Shown here one piece after another: positions 50,864 to 57,847 of a stretch of 64,000 bases of DNA. The notes beneath the pieces were generated by a model. The model was not told the DNA's origin. It was given only the letters and a program-made list of their open reading frames with translations, and did no database searches. The first letter of the stretch is position 1, and the number at the start of each line of letters is the position of its first letter. The stretch covers positions 16,024 through 80,023 of the forward strand of contig NZ_VSEY01000052.1 in NCBI RefSeq assembly GCF_008086045.1, read 5' to 3'. The DNA is from Nonomuraea sp. PA05 (lineage in GTDB: Bacteria > Actinomycetota > Actinomycetes > Streptosporangiales > Streptosporangiaceae). Made by a program: the position numbers and the translations under genes.

Positions 50864-51501
50864 GCCCGCGTGCCGGTGGCAAGCGTGGTCGCGGCAGGGC
50901 CGTCCGGCCTGCCGCGGCCCAGCAGCAGCAGGCCGAGCCAGATCAGCGCCATGCCCAGGGCGACCAGCGCCGAGCTCCTGCCCTCCGCGAACGTGGCCAC
51001 CGCCAGCAGCACCACCCCGCCGGCGGTTACGGCGGCGCTGACGGGCGTGACCCGGCGCAGCAGGGCCAGGATGACCGCCTGCGCGAGGAGCGCGGCGTAG
51101 AAGAGCTGCGCCCCGGGGCCGTACACGACCTGCTCGACCCCGGGATAGCCCTTGACCGTGTCCAGCAGGCCGCGCATGGCCGCGCCGTCCGGCGCGGCGA
51201 ACCCGGTGTAGAGGTCGATGGCGAGCTGGACGAGGTTGGCCGCCACGCCGAACAGCGCCAGGCCCGTCACCGCCTCCACGGCCACCCGCCGCCCGCCCGT
51301 CACCGGCCCTGCCATGCGGCGCATGGCCAGCAGCATCACGCCGGACATCACGAAACCGGCCAGCCAGACCACGTGCGCCGCCGTCCACCACGGCCCCGGT
51401 TCGAGGCCGCCCTGAACAGGGCGCATGAGGAACCAGCCGGCCAGCAGGGCGGCCGGGCCGGCGGTGAAGGAGAGCTGGGCCAGACGGTTCGCGGGGTTCA
51501 T
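50815..51501 (-). CDS. Small integral membrane protein of unknown function
   Basis: The protein has 228 residues from ATG 51501, or 231 from GTG 51510. Six hydrophobic segments are visible: FTAGPAALLAGWFLM, WTAAHVVWLAGFVMSGVML, AVTGLALFGVAANLVQLAI, AQLFYAALLAQAVILALL, AAVTAGGVVLLAVATFA and ALVALGMALIWLGLLLL. Short loops and a hydrophilic, Thr-rich C-terminus complete it. I do not recognise a family; it resembles the DUF4386-like small membrane proteins of actinomycetes. It stands alone on the minus strand, and its 3' end overlaps the NMT1-type gene tail to tail. No functional hint comes from the neighbours. Confidence 0.7.
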   Translation of the reverse strand: MNPANRLAQLSFTAGPAALLAGWFLMRPVQGGLEPGPWWTAAHVVWLAGFVMSGVMLLAMRRMAGPVTGGRRVAVEAVTGLALFGVAANLVQLAIDLYTGFAAPDGAAMRGLLDTVKGYPGVEQVVYGPGAQLFYAALLAQAVILALLRRVTPVSAAVTAGGVVLLAVATFAEGRSSALVALGMALIWLGLLLLGRGRPDGPAATTLATGTRAQGAAISSRTSTEPLR

Positions 51502-51544
51502 AGCATCCACGATGCCCGCCGGCGCCTGCCCGGTTCATCGGTGA

Positions 51545-51582
51545 TCGTCCCTGATTTCCCCCTGGCCCCGCATCAGGGACGA
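51545..51582 (-). terminator. Terminator after the ArsB/NhaD-type permease gene
   Basis: TCGTCCCTGAT (51545-51555) and ATCAGGGACGA (51572-51582) are exact complements, giving an 11-bp stem with a 16-base loop just past the permease stop at 51585. In minus-strand orientation it follows the gene directly. No other element is seen in 51502-51584. Confidence 0.75.
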
Positions 51583-51584
51583 AC

Positions 51585-52871
51585 TCAGGTGAAGTACCGC
51601 ATCCAGACGTACAGCCAGGCCAGCACCGTGCTCAGCGCGGTGACGACGATCCCGTACCTGGTGAACTGCCAGAAGCTGATCTTGTGTCCGTTGCGCGCGG
51701 CGATGCCGAGGGCCACCACGTTGGCGCTGGCGGCGACCGCGGTGCCGTTGCCGCCGAAGTCGGCGCCCAGGGCGAAGGCCCACCACAGCGCCTGCCCGGT
51801 CTGCGGGTCGGGGGCCGCGGCGACCACGCCCTCGACGATGGGGGCGGTCGTGGCGACGTACGGGATGTTGTCGAAGAAGGCGCCCAGCACGCCGGAGCCG
51901 AACAGCAGCGCCGTCGCGGCCATGAAGTAGTCGTTGCCGAGCGTGTCCAGCGCCCAGGTGCCGATCGCGGCGATCACGCCGGTGTGCACCAGGCCCGCGA
52001 CCATGACGAACAGCCCCATGAAGAACACCAGCGTGGGCCACTCGACCTCGCTCAGCACCTCGGAGACGTTCGCGCGCGAGACCAGCAGCATCACGCCCGC
52101 GCCCACCAGCGCCACGATCGACGGCTCGACGTGCACCACCGCGTGCAGCCCGAACCCGGCCACGACCGCGGCCAGCACCACCAGGCAGCGGGCGAGCAGC
52201 CGTGGGTCGGTGATCGCCCGCCGCTCCTGCAGCGCCATGACCTCGGCCACGCGCTCGGCGTTGTACTGGAACGAGCCGGCGAACAGCCACCGCGACGCCA
52301 GCACGAACACGGCGAAGATGACCACCACGATCGGCGCCATGTGCATGAGGAAGTCGTTGAAGGTCAGGCCGGCGCGGCTGCCGATGATGATGTTGGGCGG
52401 GTCGCCGATGAGGGTGGCCGCGCCGCCGATGTTCGAGGCGAGGACCTCGGCGATCAGGTACGGCTGCGCGGCGATCCGCAGCCGGTTGCACACCACGATC
52501 GTGACGGGCGCGACCAGCATGATCGTGGTGACGTTGTCGAGGAACGGCGAGGCGATGGCGGTGATGGCCATCAGCATCACCATCAGCCGGTACGGCCGGC
52601 CTCTGGACTTCTTGGCGGCCCAGATGGCGAGGTAGTCGAAGACGCCCGTCTGCTTGATCACCCCAACGATGATCATCATGCCGAGCAGCAGGAAGATGAC
52701 GTTCCAGTCGATGCCCTCGTGCTCGGAGAAGAACACCCCGGCGCCGGGGATCAGGCCGAGCACGGCCATCAGCCCGGCGGCGATCAGCACCACCTTGACC
52801 TTGTCGGCCTTCTCCGTGGCGATGAAGAAGAAGGCCACCAGGAAGATCGCCAGTGCGGCGAAGGCGCTCAT
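51585..52871 (-). CDS. ArsB/NhaD-type ion permease (SLC13-like fold)
   Basis: The protein has 428 residues from ATG 52871 (MSAFAALAIFLV); a TTG at 52931 would add 20 non-hydrophobic residues. About eleven transmembrane helices are visible. Family signatures are SPFLDNVTTIMLVAPVT with VLASNIGGAATLIGDPPNIIIG in the first repeat and GAFFDNIPYVATTAPIV with ADFGGNGTAVAASANVV in the second. This inverted-repeat architecture is that of the ion transporter superfamily containing ArsB, NhaD and CitMHS. Arsenite, sodium/proton or an organic anion are all possible; no arsR or arsC is near. A CBS-domain gene lies directly upstream on the same strand and may regulate it, although strong hairpins separate them. 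Confidence 0.87.
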   Translation of the reverse strand: MSAFAALAIFLVAFFFIATEKADKVKVVLIAAGLMAVLGLIPGAGVFFSEHEGIDWNVIFLLLGMMIIVGVIKQTGVFDYLAIWAAKKSRGRPYRLMVMLMAITAIASPFLDNVTTIMLVAPVTIVVCNRLRIAAQPYLIAEVLASNIGGAATLIGDPPNIIIGSRAGLTFNDFLMHMAPIVVVIFAVFVLASRWLFAGSFQYNAERVAEVMALQERRAITDPRLLARCLVVLAAVVAGFGLHAVVHVEPSIVALVGAGVMLLVSRANVSEVLSEVEWPTLVFFMGLFVMVAGLVHTGVIAAIGTWALDTLGNDYFMAATALLFGSGVLGAFFDNIPYVATTAPIVEGVVAAAPDPQTGQALWWAFALGADFGGNGTAVAASANVVALGIAARNGHKISFWQFTRYGIVVTALSTVLAWLYVWMRYFT

Positions 52872-52973
52872 CCCGGCTGCCCCGGCGGTCCGGACCGGCC
52901 TGCCGAGCCGGATGAGTGCGGGGCGGGACAACAGCGGATCATGGTGACCTCCGTGGGGTGGGCATGCTTCGGC

Positions 52974-53000
52974 CCGGGCGGGCCTCGGGGGCCCGCCCGG
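52974..53000 (-). terminator. Strong GC hairpin in the leader of the ArsB/NhaD-type gene
   Basis: CCGGGCGGGC (52974-52983) and GCCCGCCCGG (52991-53000) form a perfect 10-bp stem with a 7-base loop. It lies about 100 bases before the permease start and after another terminator-like hairpin. It may be a second terminator of the CBS gene or an attenuator in the permease leader. There is no U-tract. Confidence 0.55.
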
Positions 53001-53020
53001 TGCGGGTGTCAGATGTCAGT

Positions 53021-53045
53021 CGTCCCGGCCTTCGCGGCCGGGACG
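53021..53045 (-). terminator. Terminator after the CBS-domain gene
   Basis: CGTCCCGGCC (53021-53030) and GGCCGGGACG (53036-53045) form a perfect 10-bp stem with the tight loop ttcgc. It begins 5 bases past the CBS gene stop (53050) on the minus strand. It implies that the CBS and permease genes are at least partly transcribed separately. Confidence 0.75.
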
Positions 53046-53049
53046 TGGG

Positions 53050-53508
53050 TCAGTCGTTCTGGCCGGAGAGCGCGAGGCAGGTCAGCAGCCGCTCCAGGGT
53101 GATCGCCCCGGTGAGCACGCCGTCGCGGCCGACGACCGCGACGATCGGGCTGCGCAGCCTGGCCATGAGGGCGGCCACTTCGAGCAGCGTCGCGTCGGGC
53201 GGCACGGTCGCCGGGGTGGCGGGCTGCCGTGGCAGGCAGTCGCCCACCGTCAGATCGCCCAGCTCACCCCAGAACAGGTCGGCGTGCGCCTCGTCGATCG
53301 TCCGGCAGAGCGCCGGATCCTCCTGGTACGCCCCCGGCACCGCCAGCCGCAGCACCTGCGTCCCTGGCAGCACGGTCGAGGGCCGTCCCCTGCCGTCCAC
53401 GACGATCAGGCCGGGCATCCGGCCCAGCGCCATGATCCGCACGGCCTTGGTGACGGGGTCGTGCGTGGTCACGGTCGGCAGGTTCACGGCGATGTCACTG
53501 GCTTCCAC
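53050..53508 (-). CDS. Tandem CBS-domain protein
   Basis: The protein has 152 residues from GTG 53508, preceded by GGGGAG with 8-base spacing; the frame is open back to 53601, but that part reads as basic non-domain sequence. Two CBS motifs are visible: DIAVNLPTVTTHDPVTKAVRIMALG with MPGLIVVDGRGRPSTVLPG, and LTVGDCLPRQ with ATLLEVAALMARLRSPIVAVV and GVLTGAITLERLL. CBS pairs bind adenine nucleotides and regulate partner proteins. The permease gene downstream on the same strand is the likely partner. It diverges from the sensor kinase gene across 165 bases that hold no recognisable operator apart from a weak TGGGT/ACCCA repeat near 53567-53581. Confidence 0.85.
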   Translation of the reverse strand: MEASDIAVNLPTVTTHDPVTKAVRIMALGRMPGLIVVDGRGRPSTVLPGTQVLRLAVPGAYQEDPALCRTIDEAHADLFWGELGDLTVGDCLPRQPATPATVPPDATLLEVAALMARLRSPIVAVVGRDGVLTGAITLERLLTCLALSGQND

Positions 53509-53673
53509 GTCGCTGTCTCCCCTCCGGCTCCGTTCCATCCTCCGGGTGGGGCGGCCCGGTGACCATTGGGTCGAACACCCATCTGGGCGGGGATAGAACA
53601 TGTAGCGACGTACTTCTCAATGGGGGTCAAACCGCATGGACAATCGCACCACCGGGCCACGAGGCTAGAGGCG

Positions 53674-54720
53674 ATGGACGATCCTGCGAAAGGCGGCACC
53701 AGGGGTGCGCCGCCGGCCGGGACGCGTCGCGCGGGCGCGCCGCGCGGCGCGTCCCGGCCGGCGGCTCAAGGCCTGTTCCGGCGGCTGGTCGCGATCAACG
53801 GGCTGGTGTTCGCGGCCGGCACGCTGGTGCTCGCGATCTCCCCCGCCACCGTCTCCGCCCCCGTCGTGTGGGCCGAGGTACCGGTGCTGGTGATCGGGCT
53901 GGCCGTGATGCTGGCCGCCAACGCGCTGCTGCTGCGCCGCAGCCTGGCCCCGCTGGACGCGCTGACCACCCTGATGCAGCGGGTGGACCTGCTGCGCACC
54001 GGCGACCGCCTGTCCGACAGCGGCAACAGCGACCTCACCCACCTGATCGCCACGTTCAACGCCATGCTGGACCGGCTGGAGGCCGAGCGCAGCGCCAGCA
54101 GCGCCCACGCGCTGGCCGCGCAGGAGGGCGAGCGGCAGCGCATCGCCCGCGAGCTGCACGACGAGATCGGCCAGAGCCTCACCGTGGTGCTGCTCGGACT
54201 CAAGCGAGTGGTGGACCGCGCCCCCGCCGACCTCCAGGACGACCTGCACGGCGTGCAGGAGACCGTACGGGCCAGCCTCGACGAGGTACGCCAGGTCGCC
54301 CGCCGCCTGCGCCCCGGCGTGCTGGAGGACCTCGGGCTGCACGCCGCGCTCAGCGCCCTGGCCACGGACGTCTCCCGGATGAGCGGCGTCAAGGTGACCC
54401 GCTCGATCCGGCACGACCTGCCCGGCCTCGGCTCGGACGTCGAGCTCGTCCTGTACCGGATCGCGCAGGAGAGCCTGACCAACATCGCCAGGCACGCCCG
54501 CGCCACCCGCGCCGAACTGTCGCTCACGGGCGAGGACGGCCACCTGGTGCTGCGCGTCACCGACGACGGCCGGGGCGGCGCCGTCCAGGACGGCGCGGGG
54601 ATCCGCGGCATGCGCGAGCGCGCCCTGCTCATCGGCGCCCGCCTGAGCGTCGACTCCCCGCCAGGCCAGGGCACCCGCGTCAGTCTCGTCATTCCCTGTG
54701 ATCGGAGCACGACCACGTGA
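53674..54720 (+). CDS. NarL-type sensor histidine kinase (HisKA_3), two transmembrane helices
   Basis: The protein has 348 residues from ATG 53674, with GAGG close upstream; an in-frame ATG at 53566 reaches into the divergent promoter region and is not favoured. A low-complexity N-terminus (RGAPPAGTRRAGAPRG) precedes helices at ~38-58 and ~69-87 with only a ~10-residue external loop, so it senses within the membrane or cytoplasm. A HAMP-like segment follows (SLAPLDALTTLMQRVDLLRTGD). His162 is in QRIARELHDEIGQSLT. The ATPase domain has QESLTNIARHARA, VTDDGRGG and GIRGMRERA. The adjacent response regulator is translationally coupled (GTGA). Confidence 0.92.
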   Translation: MDDPAKGGTRGAPPAGTRRAGAPRGASRPAAQGLFRRLVAINGLVFAAGTLVLAISPATVSAPVVWAEVPVLVIGLAVMLAANALLLRRSLAPLDALTTLMQRVDLLRTGDRLSDSGNSDLTHLIATFNAMLDRLEAERSASSAHALAAQEGERQRIARELHDEIGQSLTVVLLGLKRVVDRAPADLQDDLHGVQETVRASLDEVRQVARRLRPGVLEDLGLHAALSALATDVSRMSGVKVTRSIRHDLPGLGSDVELVLYRIAQESLTNIARHARATRAELSLTGEDGHLVLRVTDDGRGGAVQDGAGIRGMRERALLIGARLSVDSPPGQGTRVSLVIPCDRSTTT

Positions 54721-55367
54721 ACAAGACCCGCATCCTGCTGGCCGACGACCACGCGCTGGTCCGCCGCGGCCTGCGGCTGATCCTGGACGCCGAGCCCGAC
54801 CTGGAGGTCGTCGCCGAGGCCGCCGACGGCGCGCAGGCCGTCGCGGCCGCCTCGGAACAGGACGTGGACCTGGCCATCCTCGACATCGCGATGCCCCGCA
54901 TGACCGGCCTCCAGGCGGCCAGGGAGATCTCCCGGCGGGCGCCCGGCATCCGCATCCTGATCCTGTCGATGTACGACAACGAGCAGTACTTCTTCGAGTC
55001 GCTCAAGGTCGGCGCGTCAGGCTACGTGCTCAAGTCCGTCGCCGACCAGGACCTGCTGGAGGCGTGCCGGGCCACGATGCGCGGCGAGCCGTTCCTCTAC
55101 CCGGGCGCGGTCACCGCGCTCATCCGCGACTACCTGCAGCGGGACCGCGAGGGCGAGCGCATGCCCGAGAGCATCCTGACGCCGCGCGAGGAGGAGATCG
55201 TCAAGCTGATCGCGGAGGGCAACTCGGCCAAGGAGATCGCCGAGACGCTGGTCATCAGCGTCAAGACCGTCGATCGGCACCGGGCCAACATCCTGCAGAA
55301 GCTCGGCATGCGCGACCGCCTCGACCTGACCCGGTACGCCATCCGCGCCGGCCTCGTCGAGCCCTGA
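54717..55367 (+). CDS. LuxR/NarL-family response regulator
   Basis: The protein has 216 residues from GTG 54717, overlapping the kinase TGA. The receiver domain has LLADDHALVRRGLR, phosphoacceptor Asp56 in LAILDIAMPRMTG, the switch Ser in LILSMYDNEQY and Lys in YVLKSVADQD. The C-terminal HTH is LTPREEEIVKLIAEGNSAKE and ISVKTVDRHRANILQKLGM. Its stop is directly adjacent to the stop of the NrfD gene on the other strand, with no gap. Such NarL systems often control respiratory enzymes, and the formate dehydrogenase locus next door is a plausible target. No binding site can be shown here. Confidence 0.93.
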   Translation: MNKTRILLADDHALVRRGLRLILDAEPDLEVVAEAADGAQAVAAASEQDVDLAILDIAMPRMTGLQAAREISRRAPGIRILILSMYDNEQYFFESLKVGASGYVLKSVADQDLLEACRATMRGEPFLYPGAVTALIRDYLQRDREGERMPESILTPREEEIVKLIAEGNSAKEIAETLVISVKTVDRHRANILQKLGMRDRLDLTRYAIRAGLVEP

Positions 55368-56270
55368 TCAGACCTGCACGCTGAAGATGATCGCCGCCCT
55401 GAGCGCGAGGATCCCGGCCAGCACCAGCAGCGGCAGCACCACCGAGTACCGCATCGCCACCGCCGTGCCGGCCGACAGGCGTTCGGTGACCAGCCCGTAC
55501 AGGCCGGGCACCAGCCCGGCGAGCACCACCACCCACAGCAGCAGCCACGGCAGCCCGAAGACGATCTCCTGGGTGCCCGCGACGACCAGCGTCACCGCGA
55601 ACACCACGATCAGCGCCAGCTCCAGCAGCGAGTACAGCCGCTCCGAGACCGACAACATGGGCGTGCTCGGCCGCGCCTCCGGCCGGTAACGGGCCAGGAG
55701 CAGCATCAACGCCGCCGCCCCCGCCAGCCCGGAGGCCAGGAAGAGCCCGCCCAGCGCGAACGTGTCGCTCCACACCGGCTGGTTCGACACCGACAGCAGC
55801 ACGCCCGTGTACCCGGCGATGAACAGCCCGAACAGCGAGCCGATCACGTTGAACACCCGGCCGTCCAGCCGCGCCACGAGCGGCAGCCTGACCTTGCCGT
55901 CCCGCACGAGCGCCGCCGCGAACGACACCGTGGTGATCGCCCCGAACACGACCAGCGCCCACGACCCGATCGACATCGGCGACCAGTACTTGAAGTTCAG
56001 CCCCAGGTGGCCGGGCGTGGTGTTGACCAGCATGTGCCAGAACCGCAGCGGCTGCCCCAGGTCCAGCGCCAGCAGCAGCGGCGAGAGGAGCATCGGCGGG
56101 AACGCGACGTAGTAGCCGATCCTGGCCATCGGCTCGTCGCCGGGCGCGCCGCGCAGCCTGAGCAGGGTGGCCAGCACGTACGAGCCGCCCGACAGGCCCG
56201 CGAGGAAGAAGTAGAACAGGATGTACCACAGCCAGTCCGGCGGGCCGGCGAAATGCTGCACGTCACCCAT
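55368..56270 (-). CDS. nrfD: NrfD-family membrane subunit of the formate dehydrogenase
   Basis: This 300-residue polytopic protein has eight to nine helices and no haem-ligand pattern of the FdnI kind. NrfD hallmarks are the N-terminal DWLWYILFYFFLAGLSGGSYVLATLL, the DLGQPLRFWHMLVN segment, SPMSIGSWALVVFG and SNQPVWSDTFALGGLFLASGLAGA. It would anchor the catalytic and Fe-S subunits and pass electrons to menaquinone. ATG 56270 overlaps the preceding 4Fe-4S gene by 8 bases. Using NrfD instead of a cytochrome b gamma subunit is common among actinobacterial formate dehydrogenases. It is the last gene of the operon. Confidence 0.92.
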   Translation of the reverse strand: MGDVQHFAGPPDWLWYILFYFFLAGLSGGSYVLATLLRLRGAPGDEPMARIGYYVAFPPMLLSPLLLALDLGQPLRFWHMLVNTTPGHLGLNFKYWSPMSIGSWALVVFGAITTVSFAAALVRDGKVRLPLVARLDGRVFNVIGSLFGLFIAGYTGVLLSVSNQPVWSDTFALGGLFLASGLAGAAALMLLLARYRPEARPSTPMLSVSERLYSLLELALIVVFAVTLVVAGTQEIVFGLPWLLLWVVVLAGLVPGLYGLVTERLSAGTAVAMRYSVVLPLLVLAGILALRAAIIFSVQV

Positions 56271-57081
56271 CGGCCGGCTCCTCCACCTTCTCCTTGCGGC
56301 GGCGCAACGCGATCAGGCCGCCGAGCACGCCCAGCACCGCCGTGACCGCGGCCGTCAGGTAGCCGCCCGCGTTGTTGCGGCTGGGCAGCACGGCGTTGCG
56401 CTCGTCCGGCAGGCCGTACCGCTCCGGCTCGTCCATCAGCAGGAAGAACGCGTTCAGCCCGCCGTACACCTGCTCGTCGTGCCCGTACAGCCGGGCCTGC
56501 GTGACGCCCTGCCCGCGCAGGATGTCCAGCCGCTTGGCCGCCGTCCGCCGCAGCTCGGAGACCGGGCCGAACTTGATCGACTCGGTGGGGCAGGCCTTCG
56601 CGCAGGCCGGGGTCATGTCGTTCTGGAGGCGGTCGTAGCAGAGGGTGCACTTCTGCGCGATGCCCGTCGTGTCGGTGACGCCGATCACGTCGTACGGGCA
56701 GGCCGCGATGCAGTTGCGGCAGCCGTTGCAGACGTCCGGCTGGATGAAGACGCTGTCGAACTCGGTCCTGATGATCGCGTTCGTCGGGCAGACCTCCATG
56801 CAGCTCGCCTGCCTGCAGTGCTTGCAGACGTCCGACATCATCAGCCAGGCCGTGCCGTTGCCGGGCGTGACGGCCTCGTCGGGCACGTTGTCGTGGAACT
56901 GCACGTGCCGCCAGGTCTCGGCGTCCAGCCTGCCCGTGTTGTCGAAGCCGTCCAGGAACGACGGCGCGTTGCCCTCCAGCTGGTTCCACTGCTTGCAGGC
57001 CACCTCGCAGGCCTTGCAGCCGATGCACACGCTGGTGTCGGTGAAGAAGCCGTACGCCTGGCCCGGTGTGATGTGCGGCAT
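56263..57081 (-). CDS. fdhB: Formate dehydrogenase 4Fe-4S electron-transfer subunit
   Basis: The protein has 272 residues with four four-cysteine sets: CIGCKACEVAC, CKHCRQASCMEVC, CNGCRNCIAAC and CTLCYDRLQNDM followed by ACAKAC. Sixteen cysteines would hold four 4Fe-4S clusters, as in FdnH. A C-terminal transmembrane helix (GGYLTAAVTAVLGVLGGLIAL) anchors it, with a basic tail RRRKEK. The protein links the exported catalytic subunit to the NrfD membrane partner and should ride out with FdhA through Tat. It starts two bases after the fdhE stop and ends within the NrfD gene. Confidence 0.95.
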   Translation of the reverse strand: MPHITPGQAYGFFTDTSVCIGCKACEVACKQWNQLEGNAPSFLDGFDNTGRLDAETWRHVQFHDNVPDEAVTPGNGTAWLMMSDVCKHCRQASCMEVCPTNAIIRTEFDSVFIQPDVCNGCRNCIAACPYDVIGVTDTTGIAQKCTLCYDRLQNDMTPACAKACPTESIKFGPVSELRRTAAKRLDILRGQGVTQARLYGHDEQVYGGLNAFFLLMDEPERYGLPDERNAVLPSRNNAGGYLTAAVTAVLGVLGGLIALRRRKEKVEEPADG

Positions 57082-57082
57082 C

Positions 57083-57847
57083 TCAGAACCCCATCAGGTT
57101 GGGCGTGATCTTGGTGTAGCCCTGTTCGGCCATGTGCAGGTCGATGGGGACGGCGGCCAGCTCGTCCACCCGCGGGACGGCTCTCGGGTCGCGGGCCAGG
57201 TCGACGTCTATGAGGTAGCGGTGGCAGGTCTCGCAGGATTCGGCGCGCAACTGCGGGAACAGCGCCTCCGGGGTTGCCTTGTGGCGCCCTATGGCCGGCG
57301 CCTCGTGGTGACCGGCCTCGGCGTGGACGGTGCGCTTGCCGGTCTCGCCGCAGTTCGGGCAGGTGGTGGCGGAGAAGTTCCACTCGTGCGGGCAACTGGC
57401 GCAGGCCAGCGCGCGGCGTCCGCTGACGAGCGGGTCGTCGCTCGCGGCCCGGTAGCTGACCTGCGGCGGCCCGCCACACGCGGGACAGCGCCCGGCCGCC
57501 TGCCCCGAGCCCTCGCGCTCTCCCAGGGGGACCACGCGCATGGTGGCGCGGGCCAGGAAACGCTCGACGGGCGTGAGCTCCTCGCCCGCCACCCAGGCGG
57601 CGAGCAACGCCACACCGCCGGCGCGACGGCCGTTCGCGGCGATCGCCTCGGCGAGCGGGCGGGGCCCGGAGGCCGCCGTGGCCGCCATCACCCGCGGCAA
57701 CACCTCCGCCGCGGCCCACGTCAGCGACGCCTCACCGCGGGGATCGGCCGACTCCCAGACCTCCACCAGCGCCAGGTAGAGCCCCAGCACCTCGCGCGCG
57801 TGCGGATACCTCTCCCGCAACTGCGACGCCCGCTCCCGCCCGTACAT
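57083..57847 (-). CDS. fdhE: FdhE-type formate dehydrogenase maturation protein
   Basis: The protein has 254 residues, with an ATG at 57847 sharing a base with the fdhA stop. Four CxxC pairs are seen: CPACGG, CASCPHEW, CPNCGE and CETCHR, which coordinate metal in the rubredoxin-like domains of FdhE. The N-terminal ~100 residues are helical (REVLGLYLALVEVWESA). FdhE is needed for activity and delivery of Tat-exported formate dehydrogenases. Its position between the catalytic and Fe-S subunit genes supports this. The sequence is more divergent than enterobacterial FdhE, but the cysteine spacing is convincing. Confidence 0.9.
   Translation of the reverse strand: MYGRERASQLRERYPHAREVLGLYLALVEVWESADPRGEASLTWAAAEVLPRVMAATAASGPRPLAEAIAANGRRAGGVALLAAWVAGEELTPVERFLARATMRVVPLGEREGSGQAAGRCPACGGPPQVSYRAASDDPLVSGRRALACASCPHEWNFSATTCPNCGETGKRTVHAEAGHHEAPAIGRHKATPEALFPQLRAESCETCHRYLIDVDLARDPRAVPRVDELAAVPIDLHMAEQGYTKITPNLMGF

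Noticed and set aside
51585..52871. Arsenite efflux operon
   Set aside because: The permease fold fits, but no arsR, arsC or arsA gene is nearby, so a specific arsenite call is unsupported.
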